Numbered from the stretch's first letter, positions 18,033-29,603 are shown. The stretch: 33,189 nt of DNA from Candidatus Colwelliibacteriota bacterium (GCA_030700125.1 JAUYKE010000014.1:1-33189), one strand, 5' to 3'. The notes: generated from the sequence alone by a model not told the origin. A program made the numbers and translations.

Positions 18033-19753
18033 TTGATGCTCTGGTTGGGGATTCTCTAATTTCGGTTGAGTTGGCCGAACAAATTCTTAAAGAAGCATCT
18101 GTTTCTAATAAATCAGCCGAGGAAGTAATTTACGGCCGCCGGCTGGTAGATGAAGAGACGGCCGCCGGTGTCAAAAGTAAAATTTTAGGTATTCCTTATC
18201 GGAAGATAAAGTCGAACGATATCCCGGAAGCGGTCCTTAAATTGATTTCCCAGGAAACAGCAACTACTTATGGAATGATTCCCTTGGAGCTCAAAGACAA
18301 GATGCTCATTGTAGGGATGATTAGGCCATGGGATGTAAGAGCCCAAGAGGCGCTACGCTTCGTCGCTAAAAGGAATCAATTGAGTTTAGGAGTTTTTGTT
18401 ATTACGCCGAATGATTGGGAGATGGTGCTGCGGCGTTATGCCCCTTATCAGTCGGAGATTGAGAAAGCTCTTAGGGCAGTGGGTACCATTAAGTCGGGCA
18501 CCGGCCTCTCGCCCCTTCTTAAAGGGGTCGGCCTCGAAGAAGGGATTACTGTCGAGGAGGCACCAATTATAAAAATTGTCGCCTCTACATTGAAGACAGC
18601 CGTCGAGCGAGAGGCTTCCGATATTCACATTGAGCCTCAGCGGTCAAGATTGAGAGTGAGATTCAGGATTGACGGTTTGCTTCAGGAGGTTGCTTCTCTT
18701 CCTATTGAGCTTCACCAGCCAATTGTCTCCCGAGTCAAAATCCTCTCTAACCTAAAGATAGATGAGACAAGAATTCCTCAAGACGGCCGTTTTCGGACTG
18801 TAATTTTCGGAAAAGATATTGACTTCCGGGTTTCTACCTTTCCGACTCCGCCTGGTGAAAAAGCAGCTATTCGGGTGCTTGACCCAAAAATCGGATTAAG
18901 GCGAGTTGCTGATTTGGGTTTGGTCGGGAAGACGGCCGAGCTGGTGGGGGATGCAATTAAGAAACCCTTCGGAATGATTCTTGTTACCGGTCCGACAGCC
19001 AGTGGTAAGACAACTACTATCTATGCCTTACTTCAGATTCTGAATAAAGAAGATACTAATATCCTTAGCCTTGAAGACCCGGTTGAATATTTCATTGACG
19101 GGGTCAACCAGTCTCAAGTAAGGCCGGAAATAGGTTACAGCTTTGCTTCCGGCTTGAGGCAAATTCTGCGTCAGGATCCGGATGTAATTATGGTAGGTGA
19201 GATTCGAGACAGTGAAACAGCCGGATTGGCGGTTCATGCCGCGCTGACCGGCCAGATAGTTTTAAGCACTCTCCATACCAATAACGCTATCGGTGCTATT
19301 CCCCGTTTGATTGATATGAAGGTAGACCCCTTCCTCTTACCTTCGTCGCTCAACCTGATGATGTCTCAGAGATTAGTAAGCCGCCTGTGCCAAAATTGCC
19401 GAGAGGAGGTAGCCGCGCCGCCAGAGGTAGAAAAAATTATAAGCGAGGAGCTAGGAAAACTGCCCGGAGCGCTAAAAACAGAAATTAAGTACAAGCCACC
19501 CTATAAATTGTTCCGGTCTCGAGGATGTAAAACTTGCCGAGATAAAGGAGTAAGCGGCCGGATTGCCATCATTGAAGCTTTCTCGATGACCAGAGAGTTA
19601 GAGGAGATTATAAATAGCGAACCAACCGAGAGGAGGATTTATGATGAAGCGGTAAGACAGGGGATGGTGTCTCTGAGGCAAGACGGGATTCTGAAAGCGT
19701 TGCAAGGGATAGTGTCAATTGAGGAAGTATTGAGGGAAACAGCTGAGAGCTAG
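18014..19753 (+). CDS. pilB: Type IV pilus assembly ATPase PilB/GspE
   Basis: ASDIHIEPQ, GPTASGKTTTIYALL Walker A, LRQILRQDPDVIMVGEIRDSETA, CxxC zinc pairs. Confidence 0.95.
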   Translation: MDDKTLVDALVGDSLISVELAEQILKEASVSNKSAEEVIYGRRLVDEETAAGVKSKILGIPYRKIKSNDIPEAVLKLISQETATTYGMIPLELKDKMLIVGMIRPWDVRAQEALRFVAKRNQLSLGVFVITPNDWEMVLRRYAPYQSEIEKALRAVGTIKSGTGLSPLLKGVGLEEGITVEEAPIIKIVASTLKTAVEREASDIHIEPQRSRLRVRFRIDGLLQEVASLPIELHQPIVSRVKILSNLKIDETRIPQDGRFRTVIFGKDIDFRVSTFPTPPGEKAAIRVLDPKIGLRRVADLGLVGKTAELVGDAIKKPFGMILVTGPTASGKTTTIYALLQILNKEDTNILSLEDPVEYFIDGVNQSQVRPEIGYSFASGLRQILRQDPDVIMVGEIRDSETAGLAVHAALTGQIVLSTLHTNNAIGAIPRLIDMKVDPFLLPSSLNLMMSQRLVSRLCQNCREEVAAPPEVEKIISEELGKLPGALKTEIKYKPPYKLFRSRGCKTCRDKGVSGRIAIIEAFSMTRELEEIINSEPTERRIYDEAVRQGMVSLRQDGILKALQGIVSIEEVLRETAES

Positions 19754-19760
19754 CATATGT

Positions 19761-19904
19761 CCCACCACCTATTGCCTATCGGAACTCGGAATAATTTTGC
19801 TCCAGCGGCAAAATTTTCCTACCTCTCGGCTTGCCAGTCCGATGTGCGTCGGACACCAAGCTGGCAAGCCTCCGAGGATGTTCCGTACGGCAATAGATGG
19901 TGGG
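19761..19904. repeat. About 144-nt nested multi-hairpin element between pilB and pilT
   Basis: Outer arms cccaccacctattgcctatcggaac (19761-19785) / gttccgtacggcaatagatggtggg (19880-19904); inner hairpins 19793-19815 and 19822-19877 with apical tccga...tcgga. Confidence 0.85.
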
Positions 19905-19935
19905 TTAATGCTTTGATTGTAATATAATTAAAGAG

Positions 19936-21006
19936 ATGGATTATAAGACTAAACTTAACGACTTATTGGTGGTGGCTGCCAAGCAGAATGCTTCTGACTT
20001 TCATCTCGCTGTTGGTAAAAAGCCGACCTTGAGAGTGGACGGGATGCTTATTGGGCTGGAGCAGGAACAGATTTTGACTCCCGAAGATACTCAAGGGTTG
20101 GTCTTGGCGCTTCTTACGCCCGCGCAGAAAGAAAAATTTTTGAAATACGGCGATCTTGATTTTTCCTATGCTCTTGAGGATAAGGCCCGCTTTAGGGTCA
20201 ATGCCTATTTTCAGCGGGGCTTTATGGCTGCGGCTCTTCGTTTAATTCCGGCAGTGATTAGAACCGTTGAGGAGCTTAATCTCCCGCCGGTTTTTAAAAA
20301 ATTCACTAGTTTAAATCAAGGGTTTGTTTTGGTAGTGGGACCGGCGGGGCACGGTAAGAGTACCACCTTAGCGGCTCTTTTAGATGAGATTAATCATTCT
20401 CGGATGGATCATATTATTACGATTGAAGATCCGATTGAGTATCTCTTTGTTCAAGACCGCTCGATTATTTCCCAACGGGAAATTCAAAGTGATAGCCCAA
20501 GCTTCCATCGGTCACTGCGGTCTCTTTTGCGTCAGGATCCGGACGTCATTATGATCGGGGAGATGCGGGATCAAGAGTCGATTGCAACGGCGCTCACAGC
20601 CGCTGAAACGGGGCATCTAGTTTTCTCCACACTCCATACCAATTCGGCTGCCCAAACAATTGACCGAATTATCGATTCTTTCCCGGGCCCTCAGCAAGGT
20701 CAGATCCGTTCGCAGCTGGCGGCCACTTTAGTGAGCATCGTTTCCCAGCGGTTAGTGCCAAGGATTGAGGGCGGGCGGATCCCGGCTGCCGAAGTGATGT
20801 TTATTAACTCGGCTATTCGCAACCTTATTAGAGAGAATAAGGTTTATCAGATAGATTTGGTGATCGAGACAAGCGTCCAGGAGGGGATGGCGACATTAAA
20901 TCGATCGCTTGCGGAGCTCGTAAGAAGAAAAGAAGTAACGTTTGATAACGCCGAGCTTTATTCACCAAACCCTGCTGAGTTAAGGGTGCTTTTAGAAAGA
21001 ATGTGA
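19936..21006 (+). CDS. pilT: Twitching motility ATPase PilT
   Basis: ASDFHLAVGKKPTLRVDG, GPAGHGKSTTLAALLDEIN, LRSLLRQDPDVIMIGEMRDQESIATALTAAETGHLVFSTLHTN. Confidence 0.95.
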   Translation: MDYKTKLNDLLVVAAKQNASDFHLAVGKKPTLRVDGMLIGLEQEQILTPEDTQGLVLALLTPAQKEKFLKYGDLDFSYALEDKARFRVNAYFQRGFMAAALRLIPAVIRTVEELNLPPVFKKFTSLNQGFVLVVGPAGHGKSTTLAALLDEINHSRMDHIITIEDPIEYLFVQDRSIISQREIQSDSPSFHRSLRSLLRQDPDVIMIGEMRDQESIATALTAAETGHLVFSTLHTNSAAQTIDRIIDSFPGPQQGQIRSQLAATLVSIVSQRLVPRIEGGRIPAAEVMFINSAIRNLIRENKVYQIDLVIETSVQEGMATLNRSLAELVRRKEVTFDNAELYSPNPAELRVLLERM

Positions 21007-21045
21007 GGGCTTGATTGACCGCCGCAGGCGGGCAGTTCAAACCTT

Positions 21046-21147
21046 ACCCCGCACATAAATTTATAAAAAGATGGTTCAAATAAAAGACAGAGGAATAGAA
21101 TTTACATCAAGAGTTGAGGGATACCAGCTTAAATTTATGTGCGGGGT
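21046..21147. repeat. 18-bp perfect inverted repeat pair bounding 66 bp in pilT-pilC intergenic region
   Basis: accccgcacataaattta (21046-21063) and taaatttatgtgcggggt (21130-21147). Confidence 0.95.
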
Positions 21148-21186
21148 GCTCGTGTTTATAGCTATTCGCTTCGCTCATAGATAAAC

Positions 21187-22404
21187 ATGGCAAGGTTTAG
21201 ATACAAGGCTAGAACTCAAAAAGGAGAACTGCAAATTGGTTTCGTTGACGCTGCTACGAGGAATGAAGCAGTCAATCTTTTAACCGGTCACCAACTTTAC
21301 GTCCTTCTAATTGAGGAGATTACGCAGGGCGGTTGGTATAATCGCATTGTTGGTTACTTCAATCGGGTTAAGACCAAAGAGTTGGTTGTCTTTACGCGGC
21401 AGTTTGCTACCCTTTTATCGGCTGAAATTGCCTTAAGCGATGCTCTTCAAACGCTCGAGCGCCAGACGGTTAATCCATTTTTGAGAGCAACAATACGAGA
21501 AGTGGTAACCGACGTTGATTCTGGCCTCTCTTTATCCCAGGCGCTGGAGAAGCATGATTATGTCTTTTCGCCTTTTTTCATTAATTTAATTAAGTCCGCC
21601 GAGATTACCGGACGAGTAGCTGAAGCGGTTAACTATCTGGCTGATTATACTGAGAAGCAGTCGATTTTAATGAGCCGAGTAAGAAATGCCCTTATGTATC
21701 CGGTGATTACAATCCTCTTGTTTTTGGTGGTCGTGGGGGTGATGACGGCTAAAGTATTCCCGGCAATCGGTCCGGTTTTTGTCGAGGCGGGAGTAGAGAT
21801 GCCGTTTTTCACTAAAATCTTAATAGGGGTTGGGGGAATTATAGCCGTTTGGTGGTGGGCGATACTTTTAGCCCTAATTCTCTTGATATTTTTCACTCTC
21901 GACTATTTGCGGACGACCGAAGGCCGGACCCTGCGGGATGAAATCCTTTTGCGACTCCCATTTTTCAAGAATCTTTTAAAAGAGCTTTACGTAGCCCGGT
22001 TTGCCGAATCGTTAAGCGTTCTCTTAAAGGGAGGGATTCCAATTGCTCAAGCGATTGAGATTACCGGTCGGGTAATCGGAAACGTTGCTTACAGGGACCT
22101 CTTGCACCAGATGGCGATTGACGTTACCCGTGGCGAGACTTTGTCCCAGTCATTATTAAAGAAGCAGGAACTTTTCCCGCTTTTAGTAAGTCAAATGGTG
22201 GGTATAGGAGAGACCACCGGCCGGCTGGACGAACTCTTGGGGCGAGTTTCCCAATTCTACACCCGAGAGGTTGATGACATTGTTGATAATTTAGTAGAGC
22301 TAATTCAGCCGGTTTTAATGATTGTAATTGGGATTTTTGTGGGGCTACTCTTCGCTTCAATACTTATTCCCATCTACAGTTTAGTGCAGTCTCTTCAAGT
22401 GTGA
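21187..22404 (+). CDS. pilC: Type IV pilus inner membrane protein PilC / type II secretion F family
   Basis: FTRQFATLLSAEIALSDALQTLE..., duplicated T2SF domains, multiple TM helices. Confidence 0.95.
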   Translation: MARFRYKARTQKGELQIGFVDAATRNEAVNLLTGHQLYVLLIEEITQGGWYNRIVGYFNRVKTKELVVFTRQFATLLSAEIALSDALQTLERQTVNPFLRATIREVVTDVDSGLSLSQALEKHDYVFSPFFINLIKSAEITGRVAEAVNYLADYTEKQSILMSRVRNALMYPVITILLFLVVVGVMTAKVFPAIGPVFVEAGVEMPFFTKILIGVGGIIAVWWWAILLALILLIFFTLDYLRTTEGRTLRDEILLRLPFFKNLLKELYVARFAESLSVLLKGGIPIAQAIEITGRVIGNVAYRDLLHQMAIDVTRGETLSQSLLKKQELFPLLVSQMVGIGETTGRLDELLGRVSQFYTREVDDIVDNLVELIQPVLMIVIGIFVGLLFASILIPIYSLVQSLQV

Positions 22405-22446
22405 TAAGATAGGAGGTAGGAAATGGTGAGCTAGTGTGATAATAGT

Positions 22447-22923
22447 ATGAAAGAATTTGAGAAAGGCAGCAATCAGGGATTTACCTTGATTGAGATGCTT
22501 GTAGTTATCATTATCATCTCCTTTTTGATGGGTATTGTTTTAACCGGGACTCTTGGATTTCAAGCTTTGGCAAGGGATACCCGTCGGGCCGGCGATCTAA
22601 GAAATGCTCAGAATTTCCTTGAGCTCTACCTTACCAAGTGCGGCCACTATCCGGGAGATGGGAATTGCAGCACAGCGTATGGTACAAAAACCTGGCCTAC
22701 TTTGGCAGGTATAATGGTTAGTGCTAACATCACTACTCAATTTCCAAAAGAACTTTCCGGTAGGAACTATTATTATGGCGTAAGTGCCGATGGATTAAGC
22801 TACACATTGGGAGCCGAGCTTGAACGCGATCATAACGTCCTCAAGGATGACATTGACGGCACCTCTAACGGCGTGAATTGCGGCAGTGTTACCGACGATA
22901 AAGTTTACTGCATTTCTTCCTAG
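22447..22923 (+). CDS. Type IV prepilin (major pilin-like)
   Basis: Class III signal GFTLIEMLVVIIIISFLMGIVL; C-terminal Cys residues. Confidence 0.88.
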   Translation: MKEFEKGSNQGFTLIEMLVVIIIISFLMGIVLTGTLGFQALARDTRRAGDLRNAQNFLELYLTKCGHYPGDGNCSTAYGTKTWPTLAGIMVSANITTQFPKELSGRNYYYGVSADGLSYTLGAELERDHNVLKDDIDGTSNGVNCGSVTDDKVYCISS

Positions 22924-23775
22924 ATGAATGTTGCTCCAGACGGGGGAGCTTATTACTTAATTCTATTTATTCTTGGGACTCTAATTGGAAGCTATCTTAA
23001 TGTAGTTAGTCTTCGTTTCTCGCGGGAGGAGGGTTTTAGAGCCAGCCGCAAGGGGAGATCGCATTGCCCTCATTGCGATAAGACCCTTAAGTGGTACGAG
23101 CTTATCCCTCTTTTGAGTTTTTTAATTCAAAGGGGTAAGTGTCGTTCTTGCCCATGGCGGATTAGTTTGCAGTATCCGATAGTTGAGCTTCTCGCCGGGT
23201 TGAGCTTAGTGCTTACCCCTTGGCAGTTAGGATGGAGTCCCCTCACAATTCTCTGGATTTTAGCCTTTCTTCTTTTTATTCTTATTGCCGCTATCGATTT
23301 ACGTTTAGGTATTATTCCAGATAAACTCAACATTTTAGTGGCTGTCTTGGGCTTATTGGTAGCTCTTCTTGTTTACTTCGGCAGTGGCTTGGACACTTCA
23401 TTCTTAGGAAGCTATGCTCTACTTTTTCAATTAGGAGAAGGTAGTTTTTGGGTTCATCGACTGGCGGGGGCAATGTTCGGCCTCGTCTTTTTCGGGGGCA
23501 TTTATCTTTTTACTCGAGGTAAGGCAATGGGTTTAGGCGATGTTAAGCTCGCCGGAGCCATAGGGTTCCTCTTAGGTTGGCCTGATATAGCTTTGGCTCT
23601 GGTCTTGGCATTTTTCGTCGGTTCTATCTTTGCCATCCCTCTCCTTCTTATGAAGAGAAAGACGTTGAAGGATGCTCTGCCTTTTGGGCCATTTATAGTG
23701 GCAGGGGTGACATTAGTCTTCTTTTTCGGATACCATATTATTAATGGCTACTTTTACCTCTTCAACTTCTATTAA
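22924..23775 (+). CDS. pilD: Prepilin peptidase (A24 family)
   Basis: GTLIGSYLNVVSLR, CPHCDKTLKWYELIPLLSFLIQRGKCRSC, AIDLRLGIIPD, GLGDVKLAGAIG. Confidence 0.95.
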   Translation: MNVAPDGGAYYLILFILGTLIGSYLNVVSLRFSREEGFRASRKGRSHCPHCDKTLKWYELIPLLSFLIQRGKCRSCPWRISLQYPIVELLAGLSLVLTPWQLGWSPLTILWILAFLLFILIAAIDLRLGIIPDKLNILVAVLGLLVALLVYFGSGLDTSFLGSYALLFQLGEGSFWVHRLAGAMFGLVFFGGIYLFTRGKAMGLGDVKLAGAIGFLLGWPDIALALVLAFFVGSIFAIPLLLMKRKTLKDALPFGPFIVAGVTLVFFFGYHIINGYFYLFNFY

Positions 23776-24331
23776 GGGTGAGCATAGAGGGCGGAGGGGG
23801 TTTACCCTAATCGAGCTCGTAGTGGTAATGGCGATTACAGCGGTTTTGATTTCGATGGTTCTCGGTTATAGCAAGGAGAGCACTCGCCAGTTGGTTCTTA
23901 CAAGCACACAGGCTAAAATGCTAAGCTTAATCAACCGGGCAAAATTTTTGAGTATTGAAACTTTCTTTGGAGGGGAAAGAAGCGGTGATCAAAGGATCTG
24001 CTCCTACGGAGTAAGGGTTGATCGTTCGAATCAAGAGATCTTCATCTTTCAGGATCTTTCTTCTTCCGCCGAATGTCCCGGCAATAGCAATAATGTTTAT
24101 GATAAAGGCGAAGAGTTAAGCGGAGAACTTAACAGGGTTAACTTGAAAGATACTGTAATCACTTTTACCGAGAACACTACTTTAACGGAGGTGGTTTTTA
24201 TTCCCCCTGACCCCAAAACGAAGATTAATAATAGTGGTACGACAGAAGCCAGGGTCGAAGTTAAAATAAGAGAGGGCAAAGGCCAATTTACAATTACAGT
24301 TAATAATGCCGGACAAATTAGAACAGAGTAG
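23744..24331 (+). CDS. Prepilin-like minor pilin (GspH/FimT type)
   Basis: RRGFTLIELVVVMAITAVLISMVLGY; overlaps pilD 3' end by 32 nt. Confidence 0.8.
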   Translation: MATFTSSTSIKGEHRGRRGFTLIELVVVMAITAVLISMVLGYSKESTRQLVLTSTQAKMLSLINRAKFLSIETFFGGERSGDQRICSYGVRVDRSNQEIFIFQDLSSSAECPGNSNNVYDKGEELSGELNRVNLKDTVITFTENTTLTEVVFIPPDPKTKINNSGTTEARVEVKIREGKGQFTITVNNAGQIRTE

Positions 24332-24860
24332 CCCAGTAAAATCGCTTCGCGATCACGGGATAAAGGGACAGACGCTGGTGGAGCTTATGATTGCGATGAG
24401 CGTGATGTCGATCGGGTTTTTGGCTGTTTTTGCCGTGCTATCACAAACTTTAGGGATGAATAAAATAACTGCTAATCAGTATACCGCTGCCTATCTGGCT
24501 GCCGAGGGAATCGAGATAGTGAAAAACATCTCTGACAGCAACGTGGTCAAAAAGGGGCCTTGGAATGATGGCTTACCGAATGGGAACTTCGGAGTTCAAT
24601 ATGACACCGGAACTTTGGGCGCAATGAATAAGGATTGGGCTAATCGAAAACTACCCTTAAACTTTAATCCTGATACCGGGATATATAGCTATGATGTGGG
24701 AACGCCGACGAATTTCGTTCGCACTATTACAATCGACAATATCACTCCCAATAGACCCAATGAAATCCGGGTAAACTCTGAAGTTAGATGGCGCGACAGG
24801 GGAGGAATAGAGTTAAATATAAACTTGGAAGACCACCTGTTTAATTGGCATGAACTTTAA
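24306..24860 (+). CDS. Minor pilin, PilV-like
   Basis: KGQTLVELMIAMSVMSIGFLAVFAVL...AAYLAAEGIEIVKNI. Confidence 0.75.
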   Translation: MPDKLEQSSPVKSLRDHGIKGQTLVELMIAMSVMSIGFLAVFAVLSQTLGMNKITANQYTAAYLAAEGIEIVKNISDSNVVKKGPWNDGLPNGNFGVQYDTGTLGAMNKDWANRKLPLNFNPDTGIYSYDVGTPTNFVRTITIDNITPNRPNEIRVNSEVRWRDRGGIELNINLEDHLFNWHEL

Positions 24861-25368
24861 TATGAATAAGGAAGGGGGGTTTACCCTAATCGAGCTTGTT
24901 GTTTCATTCACCATATTCATTTCCCTTATCTCTCTTACTACCCTTACTTTTGCCCAAACCTTACAAACCAGGCGGGTTATAAGCGACTTAAATGCTTCAA
25001 TGAATAGCATTGCTTTTGTGACCGAACAGATGGTGCGTGAGATAAGGACCGGGACTGACTTTAAGAATTTTGCCGGTGAGGAAACTATCCGATTCACTAA
25101 CGCTAATGACGAAAAAGTGAGCTATAAAAAAATTAATGGCGGAATCGGGCGGTGCGTTGGAGGAAGTTGCAATGTCGATTTGGTCTATAAGGCCTTAACT
25201 TCACCTGACGTTAAGATTGATAAGCTCAAATTTATTCTGAGGGGTACAGAGCGGGGTGATGGCTTTGCTCCTCGAATCACTATTATCACCGGTGTCGCTG
25301 GCCCAAAGGGAATCAATGTCCCCTTACAAACAACGATTAGCGCTAGAGTAATTGAAGAAGACAGCTAG
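24850..25368 (+). CDS. Minor pilin, PilW-like
   Basis: GGFTLIELVVSFTIFISLISLTTLTF...MNSIAFVTEQMVREIRTG. Confidence 0.75.
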   Translation: MNFNMNKEGGFTLIELVVSFTIFISLISLTTLTFAQTLQTRRVISDLNASMNSIAFVTEQMVREIRTGTDFKNFAGEETIRFTNANDEKVSYKKINGGIGRCVGGSCNVDLVYKALTSPDVKIDKLKFILRGTERGDGFAPRITIITGVAGPKGINVPLQTTISARVIEEDS

Positions 25369-25390
25369 AATTAATTTTGAATTTTGAAAC

Positions 25391-25768
25391 ATGAAGAGAA
25401 ATAATAGCGAAAAAGGGCAGGCCCTTCGGCATAGCTCAGGGCAAGCGATGCTTCTTACGGTGATGCTTCTAACCGGTGTTATTTTAAGCACAACTTCTCT
25501 GGCGGCGCTTATTACTCTTTATCAAATGCGCCAGGCGACTGATGCGGCTTCTTCTAATCAAGCGATTTTTGCGGCTGATGCCGGCATAGAGTGCGCTCTC
25601 TATAAAAAATTTAAGGAGGAAAAAGGTAACAGGGAGCTTGAGGAAGAATGCAGTGAAATCAATTTCGGCAACAAAGCCGAAGTTAAAGTAGTGGCTGAAG
25701 GCGGTTCGATTAAATCGGTCGGTAAATCCAGAAGGTCTGCCCGGGCCTTTGAGGTAACTTTGAGGTAA
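25391..25768 (+). CDS. PilX-like pilus assembly protein
   Basis: GQAMLLTVMLLTGVILSTTSLAALITLYQMRQATDAASSNQAIFAADAGIECALY. Confidence 0.75.
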   Translation: MKRNNSEKGQALRHSSGQAMLLTVMLLTGVILSTTSLAALITLYQMRQATDAASSNQAIFAADAGIECALYKKFKEEKGNRELEEECSEINFGNKAEVKVVAEGGSIKSVGKSRRSARAFEVTLR

Positions 25769-25771
25769 TGA

Positions 25772-27829
<2,058 letters not shown>

Positions 27830-27835
27830 TTAATT

Positions 27836-27895
27836 TACGAAATACGAAAAGTGTACGAAAATTTCGTATATTACGTAAGTAATTCGTATTTCGTA
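27836..27895. repeat. TACGAAA-type inverted-repeat cluster between ligA and gatC
   Basis: Perfect 13-bp arms tacgaaatacgaa (27836-27848)/ttcgtatttcgta (27883-27895), inner tacgaaa-a-tttcgta (27854-27868) and ttacgtaa (27871-27878). Confidence 0.85.
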
Positions 27896-27900
27896 GCCAT

Positions 27901-28173
27901 ATGGATATTAAATATTTTGCTAAATTAGCTAGGATTAAACTGACTTCCGGGGAAGAAAAGAAATTCAGCAATGACCTAGGGGAAGTTCTGGGCCATTTTA
28001 AACAACTTCAAGAGATTGATACTAACGGTGTTCCACCAATGGCGGGGGGGACGGAATTGAGAAATGTTTTTCGGGAAGATGAACCGAGACAATCAAGATT
28101 AGAGCGCACTGGGATAGAGCAGTTCCCGGAGGCAGAAAGCGATTTCTTAAAAGTACCGAAGGTTTTTGAATAA
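27901..28173 (+). CDS. gatC: Asp/Glu-tRNA amidotransferase subunit C
   Basis: YFAKLARIKLTSGEEKKFSNDLGEVLGHFKQLQEIDTNGV; upstream of gatA. Confidence 0.9.
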   Translation: MDIKYFAKLARIKLTSGEEKKFSNDLGEVLGHFKQLQEIDTNGVPPMAGGTELRNVFREDEPRQSRLERTGIEQFPEAESDFLKVPKVFE

Positions 28174-29603
28174 TGGACTTAACAAGCTCCACAATTAAAT
28201 CACTTCACCAGGGCTTAAAGGAAAAACAGTTTTCGGCTGCCGAAGTGACCGAAGCTTATTTAAAAGAGATTAAGAAGAGAGACAAAGATCTCGGAGCCTA
28301 TTTGGCTATTGATAGAGACGGAGCATTAAGTACTGCTCAAAGAGTAGACGAGATAATTGCTCGGGGAGGTCCAATCGGTCAACTGGCTGGGATCCCTCTG
28401 GCGATTAAAGACAATATTTTAATTGAAGGTCGGCCCGCTACGGCGGGGTCAAAAATCCTTAAAGATTACACCGCCGCTTATGATGCGACTGTTGTTGAGA
28501 AGCTAAAGCAAGAAAATGCTGTTCTTCTCGGTAAAACTAATCTAGATGAGTTTGCGATGGGGAGTTCGACGGAGAACTCGGGATATAAAATAACGAAGAA
28601 CCCTCACGATCTATCGAGAGTGCCCGGCGGTTCTTCTGGGGGATCGGCGGTGGCGGTAGCCGCTAATATGGCGGCCGGGGCTTTGGGATCGGATACCGGG
28701 GGATCAATTCGGCAGCCGGCTGGCTTTTGCGGCGTGGTTGGCCTAAAACCGACCTACGGGGCAGTTTCACGCTATGGATTGGTTGCTTTGGCCTCTTCAC
28801 TTGATCAAATTGGCCCCCTAACTAAAACAGTCGAGGACGCGGCGATTCTTTTTGGGGCGATTGCTGGCCACGACAAAAATGATTCAACCAGCGTTTTAGG
28901 GGCGAGCTATGAGGGATTATTTGAGCCCCGCTTAGAAGATTTGAGAAAACTAACTATTGGTATCCCCGAAGAATATTTTGTCGAGGGATTGGACAATGAA
29001 GTAGCCGAGAGCATTAATGAAGTACAAAAATCGCTGGAAGGCGCTGGGTTTAAATTTAAGAAAATTAGTTTACCTCATACTAAATATGCCTTGTCAGTTT
29101 ACTACATCATCCTGCCGGCTGAAGCGAGCACGAATTTGGCAAGGTATGATGGAATTCGTTATGGCACGAGGGGTGGGGCAAGTAATTTAATGAATCTATA
29201 TGAGGAAAATAGAGGTGAGGGTTTCGGGCCGGAAGTGAAGCGGCGCATTATTCTGGGGACATTCGTCTTGTCAGCCGGTTACTACGATGCTTATTATTCA
29301 AAAGCACAGAGAGTCCGGACTTTGGTAAAGCAAGATTTTGAGGAAGCATTTAAATCAGTGGATGTAATTCTCGCCCCTACTGCACCGACTCCGGCATTTA
29401 AGATAGGGGAGAAGACAACTAATCCGCTTGAGATGTATCTTTCCGATGCTCTCACCCTACCGGTCAACCTCGCCGGTCTTCCGGGGGTATCTGTTCCGGT
29501 AAAGGGGAGGGAGGATAAATTACCGATCGGCTTCCAGTTGATCGGAAAACCATTCTGCGAAGCCGATATTTTAGGGGTAGGGCGGGTTTACGAGGGGTTG
29601 TAG
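28173..29603 (+). CDS. gatA: Asp/Glu-tRNA amidotransferase subunit A
   Basis: Amidase signature: GIPLAIKDNILIEGRPATAGSKIL, FAMGSSTENSGY, VPGGSSGGSAVAVAA, GALGSDTGGSIRQPA. Confidence 0.96.
   Translation: MDLTSSTIKSLHQGLKEKQFSAAEVTEAYLKEIKKRDKDLGAYLAIDRDGALSTAQRVDEIIARGGPIGQLAGIPLAIKDNILIEGRPATAGSKILKDYTAAYDATVVEKLKQENAVLLGKTNLDEFAMGSSTENSGYKITKNPHDLSRVPGGSSGGSAVAVAANMAAGALGSDTGGSIRQPAGFCGVVGLKPTYGAVSRYGLVALASSLDQIGPLTKTVEDAAILFGAIAGHDKNDSTSVLGASYEGLFEPRLEDLRKLTIGIPEEYFVEGLDNEVAESINEVQKSLEGAGFKFKKISLPHTKYALSVYYIILPAEASTNLARYDGIRYGTRGGASNLMNLYEENRGEGFGPEVKRRIILGTFVLSAGYYDAYYSKAQRVRTLVKQDFEEAFKSVDVILAPTAPTPAFKIGEKTTNPLEMYLSDALTLPVNLAGLPGVSVPVKGREDKLPIGFQLIGKPFCEADILGVGRVYEGL

Noticed and set aside
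21071-21184. 37-aa ORF MVQIKDRGIEFTSRVEGYQLKFMCGVLVFIAIRFAHR inside the pilT-pilC gap
   Set aside because: Short, overlaps the inverted-repeat arm, no ribosome-binding site or homology evidence.
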